DNA of 41,921 nucleotides from Candidatus Woesearchaeota archaeon (GCA_018303365.1 JAGVYI010000009.1:1-41921), one strand, 5' to 3'; positions 30,842 through 41,081 are shown, counted from the stretch's first letter. The notes: a model not told the origin generated them from the sequence alone. Numbers and translations are program-made.

Positions 30842-31327
30842 ATGAGAAAAGCAGCGTTCATGCTTGTAATGGTCGGGTTAGCTATACTTAGCGCCTGCTC
30901 TGGAGCTGCAAATCAAAACACAAATGAGGGAAAAGCAATTGAAGGATACCAAGGGAAGGTGCTTGCAGGAACAACAACCCCCTACATTGCCTTTACAGAC
31001 GAAGACTTTCAAAAAGCCCAAAATGAAGGAAAAACAATTTTTATCAACTTCTATGCAAATTGGTGTCCGACCTGTAAAAGAGAGCAAGTAGACATTTTCA
31101 GGGCTTTTGATGAACTAGAAGAATCAAATGTAGTTGGATTTAGAGTAAATTTTAGGGATAGTGACACAGACAATATCGAAAAAGAATTAGCAACACGTTT
31201 TAATGCAGCTTACCAGCATACAAAAGTTATCCTAGACAAGAATGCCAGTGAAAAATTCAACGCGCTCCAAGTCATGAATAAAGAAGAGATTAAAGCCTTG
31301 ATAACCCAGATGGCAAATAGGGCGTAA
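30842..31327 (+). CDS. Thioredoxin-like lipoprotein
   Basis: Lipobox AILSAC; FINFYANWCPTCKREQVDI. Confidence 0.85.
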   Translation: MRKAAFMLVMVGLAILSACSGAANQNTNEGKAIEGYQGKVLAGTTTPYIAFTDEDFQKAQNEGKTIFINFYANWCPTCKREQVDIFRAFDELEESNVVGFRVNFRDSDTDNIEKELATRFNAAYQHTKVILDKNASEKFNALQVMNKEEIKALITQMANRA

Positions 31328-31329
31328 AT

Positions 31330-32055
31330 ATGACAGAAGCAACCATTGCAATAGCTTTTATTGCGGGCCTCATCTCATTTCTTTCACCCTGCATACTGCC
31401 ACTCATACCAGCATTTCTAAGTTATCTTTCAGGAAGCAGCCTTGAAGAGATAAGAAAAGGACAAGCAAGAAAGCTTCCAATTATACTAAACACGGTTTTT
31501 TTCGTCTTGGGGTTCTCTATCATCTTCGCAGCAATCGGGGTGCTGTTAAATACAATATTCAAAAACGTATCTGTAAATGTGCTCGACATACTAGGAAAGG
31601 TAGGTGGAATCATAATCATCTTGTTTGGGTTGTACGTAATCGGCCTTCTTCCAAAATTGTCTTTTCTTGAAAGAGAGCACAAGATACGTGTGAGAGCGGT
31701 AAACATTAAGTATCTCAACTCATTTGTATTTGGTGCAGCCTTTGCAATAGGCTGGACTCCATGCGTTGGAGCGGTTCTTGCAGGAATACTTACACTAGCA
31801 ATCACGCAGCCAGCAAGTGCATTCTCTCTACTAATTTCGTACTCACTTGGGCTGACAGTTCCATTTTTACTTACAGGAGTATTTCTGTCCCAGGCAACAG
31901 GCTTTATAGGAAAGCACAAAAAAGCATTAAAATATTTCAACATTGCAGCAGGAATAATTCTTATAACTCTGGGAATACTGGTCTTCACAGACAACTTGGT
32001 TAGAATATCAAACTTCGCTGGACCGCTAAACAACTTATTTTTGGATTTAGAGTGA
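31330..32055 (+). CDS. ccdA: CcdA/DsbD-family transmembrane electron transporter
   Basis: FIAGLISFLSPCILPLIPAFLSYLSG; AFAIGWTPCVGAVLAGIL. Confidence 0.93.
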   Translation: MTEATIAIAFIAGLISFLSPCILPLIPAFLSYLSGSSLEEIRKGQARKLPIILNTVFFVLGFSIIFAAIGVLLNTIFKNVSVNVLDILGKVGGIIIILFGLYVIGLLPKLSFLEREHKIRVRAVNIKYLNSFVFGAAFAIGWTPCVGAVLAGILTLAITQPASAFSLLISYSLGLTVPFLLTGVFLSQATGFIGKHKKALKYFNIAAGIILITLGILVFTDNLVRISNFAGPLNNLFLDLE

Positions 32056-33113
32056 AAACGAAAAAAAACCATAAGAAATACATCCTACTTACATTGGTAA
32101 TCATTGCAATAATTGGAAGTATTAGATACCTTGAAAAAGCAAACGGAGATAATCAAAATATGAAAAAAGGGGCACCCGAATTTATTGGGATAGAGAACTG
32201 GTTGAATAGCGACCCAATAACATTGGAAGAGCTAAAAGGAAAGGTTGTCTTAGTTGATTTCTGGACATACTCTTGTATTAATTGTATCAGAACCCTTCCT
32301 TATATCACAGCATGGGATGAAAAGTACAGGGAAAGCGGTTTGGTGGTTGTAGGCATACACACACCAGAGTTTGATTTTGAGAAAAAGCCTGAAAATGTAG
32401 GGAAAGCAATAGAAAAATACAATATAAGATATCCAGTAGGGCAAGATAACAGTTATGCAACATGGAATGCGTTCCACAACAGATACTGGCCACGAAAGTA
32501 TCTTATAAACTACAAAGGTGAGATAGTCTATGACCACATAGGGGAAGGCGGATACGAAGAAACAGAAAAGAAAATCCAAGAATTTCTCCAGGAAAGAGCA
32601 AAATCCCTAAAAGAAAAAATCGAGGTTGAAAAAAAGACCATTAACAGAACAATAGACATTGATCCAAGACAGATAGGAACACCAGAAATATACCTTGGAT
32701 ACCAGTTTACTAGGGGTAATTTTGGAAACAAAGAAGGATTAAGACCTGAACAGACAATTGAATATACAATCCAAAAAGAAGTTGTTCCCAACAATGTATA
32801 TCTGCAAGGGAAATGGAAAAATAATAAAGACAATGTAGAACTCATAAGCAATACAGGAAAAATACTTCTCATCTATCAGGCAAAAGACCTCAACATTGTT
32901 GCAGAAAGTAATGAAAACACGCCAGCAGAGGTTCTGCTAAATACAAAGCCAGTCAAGGAAGAAAAAGGAAAAGACATAACAAAGGGGGGCATAGCAATTA
33001 TTAATGAATCAAGGCTTTACAATCTTGTAGAAGCAAAAGATTACAAAATAAGAGCGATAGAAATTAACTTCAAAAATAGCGGTGTTAAAGTGTATACATT
33101 CACCTTTGGATAA
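32052..33113 (+). CDS. TlpA/DipZ-C-like membrane-anchored thioredoxin
   Basis: GKVVLVDFWTYSCINCIRTLPYITAWDEKYRESGLVVVGIHTPEF; C-terminal beta-rich domain as in DipZ. Confidence 0.85.
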   Translation: MKTKKNHKKYILLTLVIIAIIGSIRYLEKANGDNQNMKKGAPEFIGIENWLNSDPITLEELKGKVVLVDFWTYSCINCIRTLPYITAWDEKYRESGLVVVGIHTPEFDFEKKPENVGKAIEKYNIRYPVGQDNSYATWNAFHNRYWPRKYLINYKGEIVYDHIGEGGYEETEKKIQEFLQERAKSLKEKIEVEKKTINRTIDIDPRQIGTPEIYLGYQFTRGNFGNKEGLRPEQTIEYTIQKEVVPNNVYLQGKWKNNKDNVELISNTGKILLIYQAKDLNIVAESNENTPAEVLLNTKPVKEEKGKDITKGGIAIINESRLYNLVEAKDYKIRAIEINFKNSGVKVYTFTFG

Positions 33114-33145
33114 TTATTTATAGAAGACAATAGCAGCCAAGATAA

Positions 33146-33571
33146 ATGGAACTCACACAAAACCAGAGAAGTTATGTCATATGGCAGGCATATTACAGTA
33201 CCAAGACTGTTCAAGAAATACTTGAAACAGAATTTCCAACAGCAGATCTCGCGCTTATAAGAAGTTACGACCGGCATGAACAAATACCCTGCACCTTAGG
33301 GGCATTCTTAAGTGAAGACGAAGCAGAACTAGCCCTAGCTGGGCTGTCTTCAAATGGAGTATGTAACCTGCTTATATTATATAGCGATAGGAAAGAAAGG
33401 ATAATAAAACTAAGTTTGGAAAAGAAAATAGATGGCAGTCCGTATATTATTAAAACAACTGTAGAAAAGCTGGCTAGAGGCAGGATAGTAGATAAGTATA
33501 CAGGAACCAAGCTAGATGAAAGGGACGGGAAGGTAGCCTACCTCTTGCTTGAGAGCACGCTTTGCGAATAA
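33146..33571 (+). CDS. Uncharacterised protein
   Basis: 141 aa ORF, TATA-like atttatag upstream. Confidence 0.6.
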   Translation: MELTQNQRSYVIWQAYYSTKTVQEILETEFPTADLALIRSYDRHEQIPCTLGAFLSEDEAELALAGLSSNGVCNLLILYSDRKERIIKLSLEKKIDGSPYIIKTTVEKLARGRIVDKYTGTKLDERDGKVAYLLLESTLCE

Positions 33572-33628
33572 AATTAATGTAAAAAAGCCAAAAGTTTATA
33601 TAATTCGCAGGAAATTCTATAACTTAGA

Positions 33629-34135
33629 ATGAATTTCAAAGAAGCACTCGTAAATCTTAGAAAGTCAAGAGAGTATAAAATATTTAAAGAAAAAAACAAA
33701 GAAGCATATTTGACAGCGGGGTTTATAGTTATAGAAAAGGGAAAACAAGAACCATGGCAGATAGATTTTTATGACCAAAAAAAAGACAACATAACAAGCT
33801 TTAACTTAAAAGAAAAGATAGAAGAGAAAACAGACAAGGTATTCAGAAAGGGGGATGAGAAAGTAGACAAACTTAAAGAGCAGGATGTTAAAATCACACT
33901 AAAAGAGGCGTTAAAAAAAGTAGATGAGCTGAAAGAAAGAGAATATAAAGAAGGGAAGTGTGAAAAGACTATAGCAATCATCCAAAGCATTAATAAAAAA
34001 ACATTATGGAACATAACTGAAATAACAAACAACTTTAACATTCTTAACATAAAAATAACAGCAACAGACGGCAAAGTAATACATCACGCCTGTGAGCCAG
34101 TTTTCAAGTTCAAGACTCCTGAAAAAAAGAAGTAA
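33629..34135 (+). CDS. Uncharacterised protein
   Basis: 168 aa ORF directly upstream of nth; TATA tttatata upstream. Confidence 0.65.
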   Translation: MNFKEALVNLRKSREYKIFKEKNKEAYLTAGFIVIEKGKQEPWQIDFYDQKKDNITSFNLKEKIEEKTDKVFRKGDEKVDKLKEQDVKITLKEALKKVDELKEREYKEGKCEKTIAIIQSINKKTLWNITEITNNFNILNIKITATDGKVIHHACEPVFKFKTPEKKK

Positions 34136-34137
34136 AT

Positions 34138-34776
34138 ATGGAAAAAAGAATAGAAAAGATATTCAGCATTCTAAAAGAAGAATACCTGAATACAAAGGGT
34201 GCTCTGAATTTTTCAAATCCGCTCCAGATACTCATAGCAACAATTCTCTCAGCACAGTGCACAGACGAGAGGGTAAACAAAGTAACAAAGAACCTTTTCA
34301 AAAAGTACAGGATCACGGAAGACTATGCAAAAGCAAACATAAAAGAGCTTGAAAAAGACATTCATTCAACAGGATTCTACAAAAACAAGGCAAAAGCAAT
34401 AAAGGGGGCAGCGACGCTTATCATAAAAAAATACAAAGGCAATGTGCCAAGGACAATGGAAGAGCTTATCACTCTTCCGGGGGTTGCAAGAAAAACAGCG
34501 AACATTGTCCTAGGAAATGCCTACGGCATTGTGGAAGGGATAGCTGTAGATACACATGTAAAAAGGCTCTCGCAAAGGCTCGGATTGAGTAAAGAAAAAG
34601 ACCCGCAGAAAATTGAAAATAACTTGATGGGAATATTGCCAAAAAAGCAATGGTTTGAGACAACTTATTTGCTTATTGAACATGGAAGAAAAGTGTGTAA
34701 GGCACCGACCCCCATCTGTAGTACATGTAAAATAAGCTTATACTGCCCCAGAATAGGCGTAACAAAAAGCAAATAA
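34138..34776 (+). CDS. nth: Endonuclease III with 4Fe-4S cluster motif
   Basis: ILSAQCTDERVNKVTKNLF; LPGVARKTANIVLGNAYG; C-x6-C-x2-C-x5-C (CKAPTPICSTCKISLYC). Confidence 0.95.
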   Translation: MEKRIEKIFSILKEEYLNTKGALNFSNPLQILIATILSAQCTDERVNKVTKNLFKKYRITEDYAKANIKELEKDIHSTGFYKNKAKAIKGAATLIIKKYKGNVPRTMEELITLPGVARKTANIVLGNAYGIVEGIAVDTHVKRLSQRLGLSKEKDPQKIENNLMGILPKKQWFETTYLLIEHGRKVCKAPTPICSTCKISLYCPRIGVTKSK

Positions 34777-34777
34777 G

Positions 34778-35509
34778 ATGAAATTATACATTCAAAAAGA
34801 TGCAAAAATCTATGAGCTAAAAGGAGAAGGAAGCGAAGATTTACTCCAGAACACATCTACAAACGACATAAAAAATCTAAAAGAAGGCCAAAGCTGTAAA
34901 ACACTCTTTCTTGATAGGTTTGGTAAAATAAAATCTATTGCAACTGTGCAAAAAGAAAAGGAACATTTCCTTCTTGCATTCCAGAAAGAAGCAGACAAAG
35001 CTTTCAAAGAACTTCTGGAAATGAGTATAAGGTTAATGCAATGCGAACTTGAAGAAAAAATGGGGTATGAAGAAGCAGTATACATTGATGGAAGAGAACA
35101 CACACAAAGTATAAGACCAAAGAAAAAAGAAGAAAGCATAACAGCAGGCGAATTCATAAAATGGCGAATTATCTACAAAGTTCCTGAATGGCAAAGAGAA
35201 CTGGATGATACAATAATCCCTCTTGAGGCAAATCTCAAAGAATACATTGACAGTACAAAGGGATGTTACACCGGCCAGGAAATCGTCGCAAGGATGCTCT
35301 CAAGAAACGCAGAACCCGCAAAGATGCTCACAAGGTTCAAAATAAGAGGAAAAGCAAAAGAAAAAGAAGAATTCTATAAAAAACAAAAAGAAGCAGGATA
35401 CCTTACAACAGTTTTAAAAGAAGATGCCCTTGGATTCTTGAGAAGGGAATATAAAAAAGAAAAAACATTCAGTACAAAAAAGGGGGCAATACTGGAAATT
35501 GAAGCTTGA
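34778..35509 (+). CDS. YgfZ/GcvT-like folate-binding protein
   Basis: [13 protein letters not shown] signature; N-term [13 protein letters not shown]...[10 protein letters not shown]. Confidence 0.88.
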   Translation: MKLYIQKDAKIYELKGEGSEDLLQNTSTNDIKNLKEGQSCKTLFLDRFGKIKSIATVQKEKEHFLLAFQKEADKAFKELLEMSIRLMQCELEEKMGYEEAVYIDGREHTQSIRPKKKEESITAGEFIKWRIIYKVPEWQRELDDTIIPLEANLKEYIDSTKGCYTGQEIVARMLSRNAEPAKMLTRFKIRGKAKEKEEFYKKQKEAGYLTTVLKEDALGFLRREYKKEKTFSTKKGAILEIEA

Positions 35510-35990
35510 AGAATATAAAGATAAAAGGAATTTTAGAAAAACGCCTGAGCCGCCTGCAGAACTCTCTGAAGATTTCTGTAAAGAGGTAATAACAAAATAT
35601 AAGGGAAAAACCCTAAAGCACCCAGTCTATGTAATTCAAAAACACCAAGCCTCAAGGCTTCACTATGATCTTAGACTAGAAGAAAGCAACACCCTTACAA
35701 GCTGGGCAATACCAAAAGAGCCGTCAGAAAACCCAAAGGAAAAAAGGCTCGCTGTCCAGACAGAAGACCACCCGATAGAATACGCAAATTTCAAAGGAAC
35801 AATACCTGAGGGAAATTACGGCGCCGGAAAAGTTGAGATTTGGGACAAAGGAACTTTCGAGGCTATAGAAAGAACAGAAAATAAATTTATTGTAAATTTA
35901 AAAGGAAAGAAACTAAAAGGTGTATATTGTCTTATAAAGCTAAGGCCAAAAGAAGACAGTAAAAACTGGCTGTTCTTTAAGAAAAAATAA
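35499..35990 (+). CDS. Stand-alone LigD-type 3'-phosphoesterase domain protein (TTG start)
   Basis: [18 protein letters not shown]...[53 protein letters not shown]. Confidence 0.9.
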   Translation: MKLEEYKDKRNFRKTPEPPAELSEDFCKEVITKYKGKTLKHPVYVIQKHQASRLHYDLRLEESNTLTSWAIPKEPSENPKEKRLAVQTEDHPIEYANFKGTIPEGNYGAGKVEIWDKGTFEAIERTENKFIVNLKGKKLKGVYCLIKLRPKEDSKNWLFFKKK

Positions 35991-36007
35991 AATAGCTTTA
36001 CAAAAAT

Positions 36008-37456
36008 TTATCCTTTCGCCTTGGAATAATAAGTCACGCGATTCGAATAAACAGTATAAAGCTTGTGAGCCTTTCGAAATTGAACAATAGCATTAGGTAA
36101 GGTGAGTTTGCCAATGATTCTCATCTTTGAATGAACCATATAGGAGACGACACGCTCTTCTCCAGGTTCAAGAGTTGCAAGCTCCCAAGTCAAGCGTATT
36201 CCGTGAACCCCACGCTGGATATTATCAGGGCTAAGGGTACCAAATTCTTTTGAAGGAGTTACAAGTTCTGGCAGAATATCCATAATTTTAACATGCTCAA
36301 CCCTTTTGCTTCTATTCTTAACATGAAGCATAACCTTAAGGTTGGAAACACCCTGATCGTCTTCTTTTACAGTAAAAATGGATTTACTTATCGTTACTTT
36401 GCGTGTTGCAAAGTAATAAAGTATAACCCCAGCAAAGACAAGGACCAGGAACAAAACAAAAAGAGACCGGTAGTCTTTTACAGCAACCAGATTGAAAGAT
36501 TCTCCGGGAGCAAGCTCAAATACCCACACCCACGAATCCTCTCTCTTTTCTGTAGGAGGGACGCTCGCCCGTGTAAAAGGTTTTGAAAGACTGCTGACAG
36601 GTAAAGAAAACCGTTCTTCGACAATATAATTTCCATTATTTGTTTTAGTGACAACAAATCTGTCTTGGAGAAAGCCATCAAGCTGTTCAAGGCTTTCGTG
36701 AATATTTGGGTTTTTTACTATTTCAAACTCCTGGGATGACTGGCCCCGAAGAGTGTTGCTTTCAAAAACAACAACATCAAGAGCATAAATCCCCGGAGAT
36801 GTAGAAGAGAGTACATCAAACTTAATTGGAATTGTAAGTTCCTGATATGGGAAAATCTTAACCGTTCTCTGCTCTTCAAAAAGCTCGCTGGAGATAATAA
36901 CAGTAGCGCTATCTAATATTGTGTTTATTGTGTTTCTAAGTTTTACATCAAAAGTAAGCCCTTTCCCAGGAATAACCCGCTCAGGCAGGGTGGTCTCAAC
37001 AGAGATAAGGTCTTTAGGAGAAACAACTGTGACTACAAGAGGCTCTTCTTGTTCAACACTTAAAGCCTCAGAGCGGACTATAAGTGAAGTCCTGTAGGTC
37101 TTGCCTGGAACAACACTCGAAAGCATGCGTACAAAGACAGGGATTTTAACAGTACTGTTAGGCCCGACCTGAACAGAGGTATCGTCAATAACAATAGATT
37201 CAATAATATCTGAAAAAGGAAGCGCGGCAAAGGGGTCTGATTCAATAACAAAATTATCCAGCTTTGAAAGGTCGTTATGTATTTCAAGTAAATACGCTGC
37301 AGTCTCGCCTGGAGCAACCTTATTAGTGACCTCAGAATGCTCAACGCTAAATGCAAATACGGACGATGAAAAAAGAAAGAAAAGGGTAAACAAGGATAAG
37401 AAAAAGACAAAATTGAATCTGGCTAAATTCCTCATCATAAACCTCTTTTCAAGCAA
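36008..37456 (-). CDS. Secreted/membrane protein with Ig-like domains and late TM segment
   Basis: Signal peptide; repeated beta-rich segments; TM LFVLFLVLVFAGVILYYFA followed by a conserved-looking soluble C-domain. Confidence 0.75.
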   Translation of the reverse strand: MLEKRFMMRNLARFNFVFFLSLFTLFFLFSSSVFAFSVEHSEVTNKVAPGETAAYLLEIHNDLSKLDNFVIESDPFAALPFSDIIESIVIDDTSVQVGPNSTVKIPVFVRMLSSVVPGKTYRTSLIVRSEALSVEQEEPLVVTVVSPKDLISVETTLPERVIPGKGLTFDVKLRNTINTILDSATVIISSELFEEQRTVKIFPYQELTIPIKFDVLSSTSPGIYALDVVVFESNTLRGQSSQEFEIVKNPNIHESLEQLDGFLQDRFVVTKTNNGNYIVEERFSLPVSSLSKPFTRASVPPTEKREDSWVWVFELAPGESFNLVAVKDYRSLFVLFLVLVFAGVILYYFATRKVTISKSIFTVKEDDQGVSNLKVMLHVKNRSKRVEHVKIMDILPELVTPSKEFGTLSPDNIQRGVHGIRLTWELATLEPGEERVVSYMVHSKMRIIGKLTLPNAIVQFRKAHKLYTVYSNRVTYYSKAKG

Positions 37457-37492
37457 AAAGATAGGTAGGATATATAAATATTATGGATAAAA

Positions 37493-37568
37493 TGGGGTGG
37501 GCAGGATTCGAACCTGCGATCTCCAACACCCCAAGCTGGAATCCTAGACCAAACTAGACCACCACCCC
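37493..37568 (-). tRNA. tRNA-Pro (GGG)
   Basis: GGGGTGG..CCACCCC acceptor, CCAGC TTGGGGT GTTGG anticodon arm, GCAGG TTCGAAT CCTGC T-arm; no intron. Confidence 0.94.
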
Positions 37569-37765
37569 GGATGAAAATGAAAAAGAAAGGGGGTTTATAT
37601 TGATTTATCCATTAATGTACTTACAGTTTAATTTATGCAGAACAGGCATTGTTAGACTTAGTTTGGTTATATCCTCAACCTACAAATACAATGCTACTAT
37701 CCAATAGTAAATCTTATAAGCACCAAGCCGAGAATATTACACATGAACGCAGGTTAAGTAAACAA

Positions 37766-38281
37766 TCACCCAATAAATTCATCCAAGTTTAAAAATTCAA
37801 TCTCTTCTCTTGTAGCTTTCAGGTCTTTAAAGGTAAATTCTTGCGTTTCATCATCAAAAGACACACAACAGTCTTTGATAACTTTAATCTCAAAATTCCT
37901 ATCATAAGCATCTTGAACAAGGCTTCTTACACAAAGATTGGTCAAAATCCCGCAAATCACAATTTTATTTATGCCTCTCAATACCTTGTCTAAATTAGTT
38001 TTATAAAATGGACTGATTTTGTTTTTAGTAATAAGCACGTCGGAATTTTGCTTATGCAATTCTTTGATTATTTCAACATTCTTTGTATTTGGAGCAAAAG
38101 CAGAATTAGAATCTTTTTCGACGTGTAGAGTAAAGATTATTTTGTAACCTTTTTTTCTACAAAAATCGATAAGTTTGTTAGTTTTTTCTATTAAATCAGA
38201 AACATTACCAACAAAATAATCTGAACTTTTATCAGTCCATTCGTTTTCAAAATCTACACAGATAAGGGCTTTTGATGTCAT
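37766..38281 (-). CDS. Isochorismatase-family cysteine hydrolase
   Basis: ALICVDFENEW; KIVICGILTNLCVRSLVQDAYDRNFEIKVIKDCC. Confidence 0.88.
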   Translation of the reverse strand: MTSKALICVDFENEWTDKSSDYFVGNVSDLIEKTNKLIDFCRKKGYKIIFTLHVEKDSNSAFAPNTKNVEIIKELHKQNSDVLITKNKISPFYKTNLDKVLRGINKIVICGILTNLCVRSLVQDAYDRNFEIKVIKDCCVSFDDETQEFTFKDLKATREEIEFLNLDEFIG

Positions 38282-38404
38282 AATACTATTGATTAAATTT
38301 GAATGATTATAAATTTATCTGTACGAATATAGATTGTCACAAGACAATGTCAACTTGATAGTTAAGAAAAGCCCAAAGTGCCCATAAACAATTCATTTAG
38401 CAAA

Positions 38405-38839
38405 CTAAAGGCTTTTTGTATAGCAGAGGTCTAGAAAGCTCTCAAATACCAAAGGCAAATTTTCAACCAAATCATAATTCTTATAGTCTTTTGGGTTAAT
38501 CCAAACATACCCTTCATGGTCCTCGCTTAGGGTAACTTTATCTGAATAACTAAAACATTCAAAAAAAGTTCCGACAATTTGCCACTGTTCACCTCTAACA
38601 TTTGGTCTCCACTCATCTACAAAGAATGGCCTTCCAATTGTTACATTCAACCCGGTTTCTTCTTTGATTTCTCTTAAAAGACTCTCGTCAAATCGTTGTC
38701 CCTGTTCAACGCGACCACCAACCACGTCAAATTTTCCAGCGTTTGACCCATCAGAATATTTTGAAGATTCTCTAAGTAAAAGGACTTTTCCGCTGTGAAC
38801 TATGAAAGCCTTCATAGCAACAAATATTTTATCTACCAT
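38405..38839 (-). CDS. NUDIX hydrolase
   Basis: GGRVEQGQRFDESLLREIKEETGLNV Nudix box. Confidence 0.93.
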   Translation of the reverse strand: MVDKIFVAMKAFIVHSGKVLLLRESSKYSDGSNAGKFDVVGGRVEQGQRFDESLLREIKEETGLNVTIGRPFFVDEWRPNVRGEQWQIVGTFFECFSYSDKVTLSEDHEGYVWINPKDYKNYDLVENLPLVFESFLDLCYTKSL

Positions 38840-38863
38840 ACTAACCTGAAGATTACTAGTGAG

Positions 38864-38980
38864 TTATATAATTTTTGATTCAAACAATATTTTGACGTTA
38901 AGTCCACCCAAATCATTTAAGTTTTGGAGGTATTGTTCATCATAAGTTTTTGAAACCCCCGCTTCAAGAACAAAGCCTAA
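38864..38980 (-). pseudogene. Possible C-terminal ORF remnant
   Basis: Minus: LGFVLEAGVSKTYDEQYLQNLNDLGGLNVKILFESKII* with a stop directly upstream and no start. Confidence 0.25.
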
Positions 38981-39026
38981 TTAAGCAAACACCCAAGAAT
39001 GGATGATAAAGATTAAATAAGACGAA

Positions 39027-39818
39027 TTGGTCATGGTTTTAATGATTTTAATCTATATTTTGTTGGGGTTAATTGGTGGATTGCATAGGGCATCCTATGG
39101 GGCTTACAAAGATTCTCCTTATGAGAATTTTTATATTGGCAGATTTTTAAGAGATTTAATAATCGGCGTCTTGGCTGCAATAATCTTTTTCAATTTCGGA
39201 TGGGGTAAAAATGAACCATTACTAATATTGGCTCTTACTTTCTTTAGCATCTCTTACATTATAGTAGAAGTTTGGAAAGTGTTTATTAGATATAAAGATG
39301 AAAGTGATTATAGAATACCAGTAAGAATGCACATTGGTGGTAAGGCAGTTGAATCCCATCTAATAAGGGCATTGTTTGCATTAATCTTTATAGGTGTAAT
39401 TTATGGAATCTATAAGATAGGAATTTTATTGCCTGAAAGCATCGACATAATCTATAAGGGGATGATTATGGGTTTCTTAATAACTTTATTTGAAGCCATT
39501 GGTGGTGGTTATAAAGATGGAACTATTGAGGGATTTAAATTAATCACTTTTTTAAGAAGTCCTATGTTGGGCATAATTGGTGGTTTTCTAATGGCTTTGT
39601 TAACAAAAAATTTAGCTTTAATCCTTCTAGGTCTACTCGCTTTTGAAAGAATCATAATTGAGACAAGAAAATTTTTCAAAGGGGGGTACATGCCTGGAAA
39701 ATTCATACAAGGTAAGGTCGTTTATCAAGAGTGGATGAAAAAAAGATGGATCTTCTTAATCCCATATACCTCGACTTGGATAGGGTTTATTGTGTTATTG
39801 ATTCTTTATTTTTATTAG
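39027..39818 (+). CDS. Uncharacterised multi-pass membrane protein
   Basis: 263 aa with multiple hydrophobic segments. Confidence 0.7.
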   Translation: MVMVLMILIYILLGLIGGLHRASYGAYKDSPYENFYIGRFLRDLIIGVLAAIIFFNFGWGKNEPLLILALTFFSISYIIVEVWKVFIRYKDESDYRIPVRMHIGGKAVESHLIRALFALIFIGVIYGIYKIGILLPESIDIIYKGMIMGFLITLFEAIGGGYKDGTIEGFKLITFLRSPMLGIIGGFLMALLTKNLALILLGLLAFERIIIETRKFFKGGYMPGKFIQGKVVYQEWMKKRWIFLIPYTSTWIGFIVLLILYFY

Positions 39819-39925
39819 TTTCCTAGTTTTTTACTGGATTTGGTGAGATTAGCTTTGCCAGAATATAAGTAATTGTATCAATGTTTAAATTTTTTGCCCT
39901 CAAGGCACTGTAGAAAGTTTTATAT

Positions 39926-39943
39926 ACTATAGTTAATTATAGT
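39926..39943 (+). promoter_or_regulatory. Inverted repeat ACTATA-gttaat-TATAGT between TATA and the antitoxin start
   Basis: Imperfect 18-bp palindrome ending 5 nt before ATG 39949. Confidence 0.5.
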
Positions 39944-39948
39944 TTACT

Positions 39949-40167
39949 ATGGCAACAACAATACAAATATCAGAAAGGCTCCAACATGAGCTTGCAAAAA
40001 AGAAATTATTTGATAAAGAAACCTACGAGGAAGTAATCTGGGATCTTATGGAAGATACAATGGAACTTTCTGAAGAAACAAAAAGGCATATTGCTCAAGC
40101 CGAAAAGGACATCAAAGAAGGACGTGTGTATACACACGAACAAGTCAAAAAGAGACTAAGTCTTTAA
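39949..40167 (+). CDS. RelB-like antitoxin
   Basis: 72 aa; stop abuts the ATG of the RelE-like gene. Confidence 0.75.
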   Translation: MATTIQISERLQHELAKKKLFDKETYEEVIWDLMEDTMELSEETKRHIAQAEKDIKEGRVYTHEQVKKRLSL

Positions 40168-40416
40168 ATGTTTGAGTTGCTGTATTCTAACCAAGCACTA
40201 AAACAGCTTGAAAAGCTTGAAAAATCAGTTAAGGAAAGGATTATTAGAACACTTGAAAGAATCAGAATACGACCTGTTTCTCATGTTAAGAAATTAGTTT
40301 CATCTCCTTATTTCAGATTACGTGTTGGTGATTACCGTGTTATTCTTAATATTAAAAATGATGAGATGATTATTCTCGTCATTGAAGTTGGCCATAGAAG
40401 AAATGTGTATAAATAG
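40168..40416 (+). CDS. RelE/ParE-family toxin
   Basis: FELLYSNQALKQLEKLEKSVKERIIRTLERI...SSPYFRLRVGDYRVILNIKNDEMIILVIEVGHRRNVYK. Confidence 0.9.
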   Translation: MFELLYSNQALKQLEKLEKSVKERIIRTLERIRIRPVSHVKKLVSSPYFRLRVGDYRVILNIKNDEMIILVIEVGHRRNVYK

Positions 40417-40497
40417 GCGCAGTGTGGTGCGAAACGAAGTGGAGACGAGTTGCGAGATAGCGTTAACTTTAATAATATGTTAGGTTTTTTGATAAAT

Positions 40498-40905
40498 ATG
40501 AGCATAAAAGAATATCCCATTTGTTATGATAGCCTCGGAGATGATGGGGATCAGCTACATAGAAGATGGGAATTAAATGTTATGGGTACTGGTTTACTGT
40601 TTGAACGTTATGGAAGTATGTGCGGTTGGAGTCAACTTAAACTGAAAAAGAATGGGGCAGAAGTTTACCGAATTGTAAAACCTTGGGGTAGTGAAGAAAG
40701 AACAGAATTCTTTTTCAATCAACCAACAAGAACCTATATGTGCAATCAATTAAGTTTTGTTGAGTACCTCATATCAGTCGCAGAACAAGAAAGGATTCCT
40801 GAAGCCCAAGAATTTGTTCAAGCTGGTTTAGACGCCGAAGTAGAAAAACAGTACAGGAAACATCTTCAAAAAATCATTGATACAAAAACGCCATTGAGCA
40901 ATTGA
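40498..40905 (+). CDS. Uncharacterised protein
   Basis: ORF opens at 40450; MSIKEYPICYD... likely start. Confidence 0.55.
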   Translation: MSIKEYPICYDSLGDDGDQLHRRWELNVMGTGLLFERYGSMCGWSQLKLKKNGAEVYRIVKPWGSEERTEFFFNQPTRTYMCNQLSFVEYLISVAEQERIPEAQEFVQAGLDAEVEKQYRKHLQKIIDTKTPLSN

Positions 40906-41081
40906 ACATAACCCTTGTTAAGTTCTTTTCCCGCTACGCAGTTCGGGAAAATTTCGACCGAAAAGTAATTTTTAGTGGCTCGTGTTCAATCCAGCGAACA
41001 AAGTGAGCAATTAAGAACAATCGTTAAGGGGGACATTTCGTTTCAGTCGTTTCGTTTTCGTAGGGGGCGGGGCGTATCAAA

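Noticed and set aside
31422-32072. 216-aa minus ORF
   Set aside because: Antisense shadow of ccdA, which has clear CcdA motifs.
37493-37766. tRNA-Pro as integration site of the right-hand accessory segment
   Set aside because: Accessory genes lie on the 5' side of the tRNA; no duplicated tRNA 3' fragment or integrase was found.
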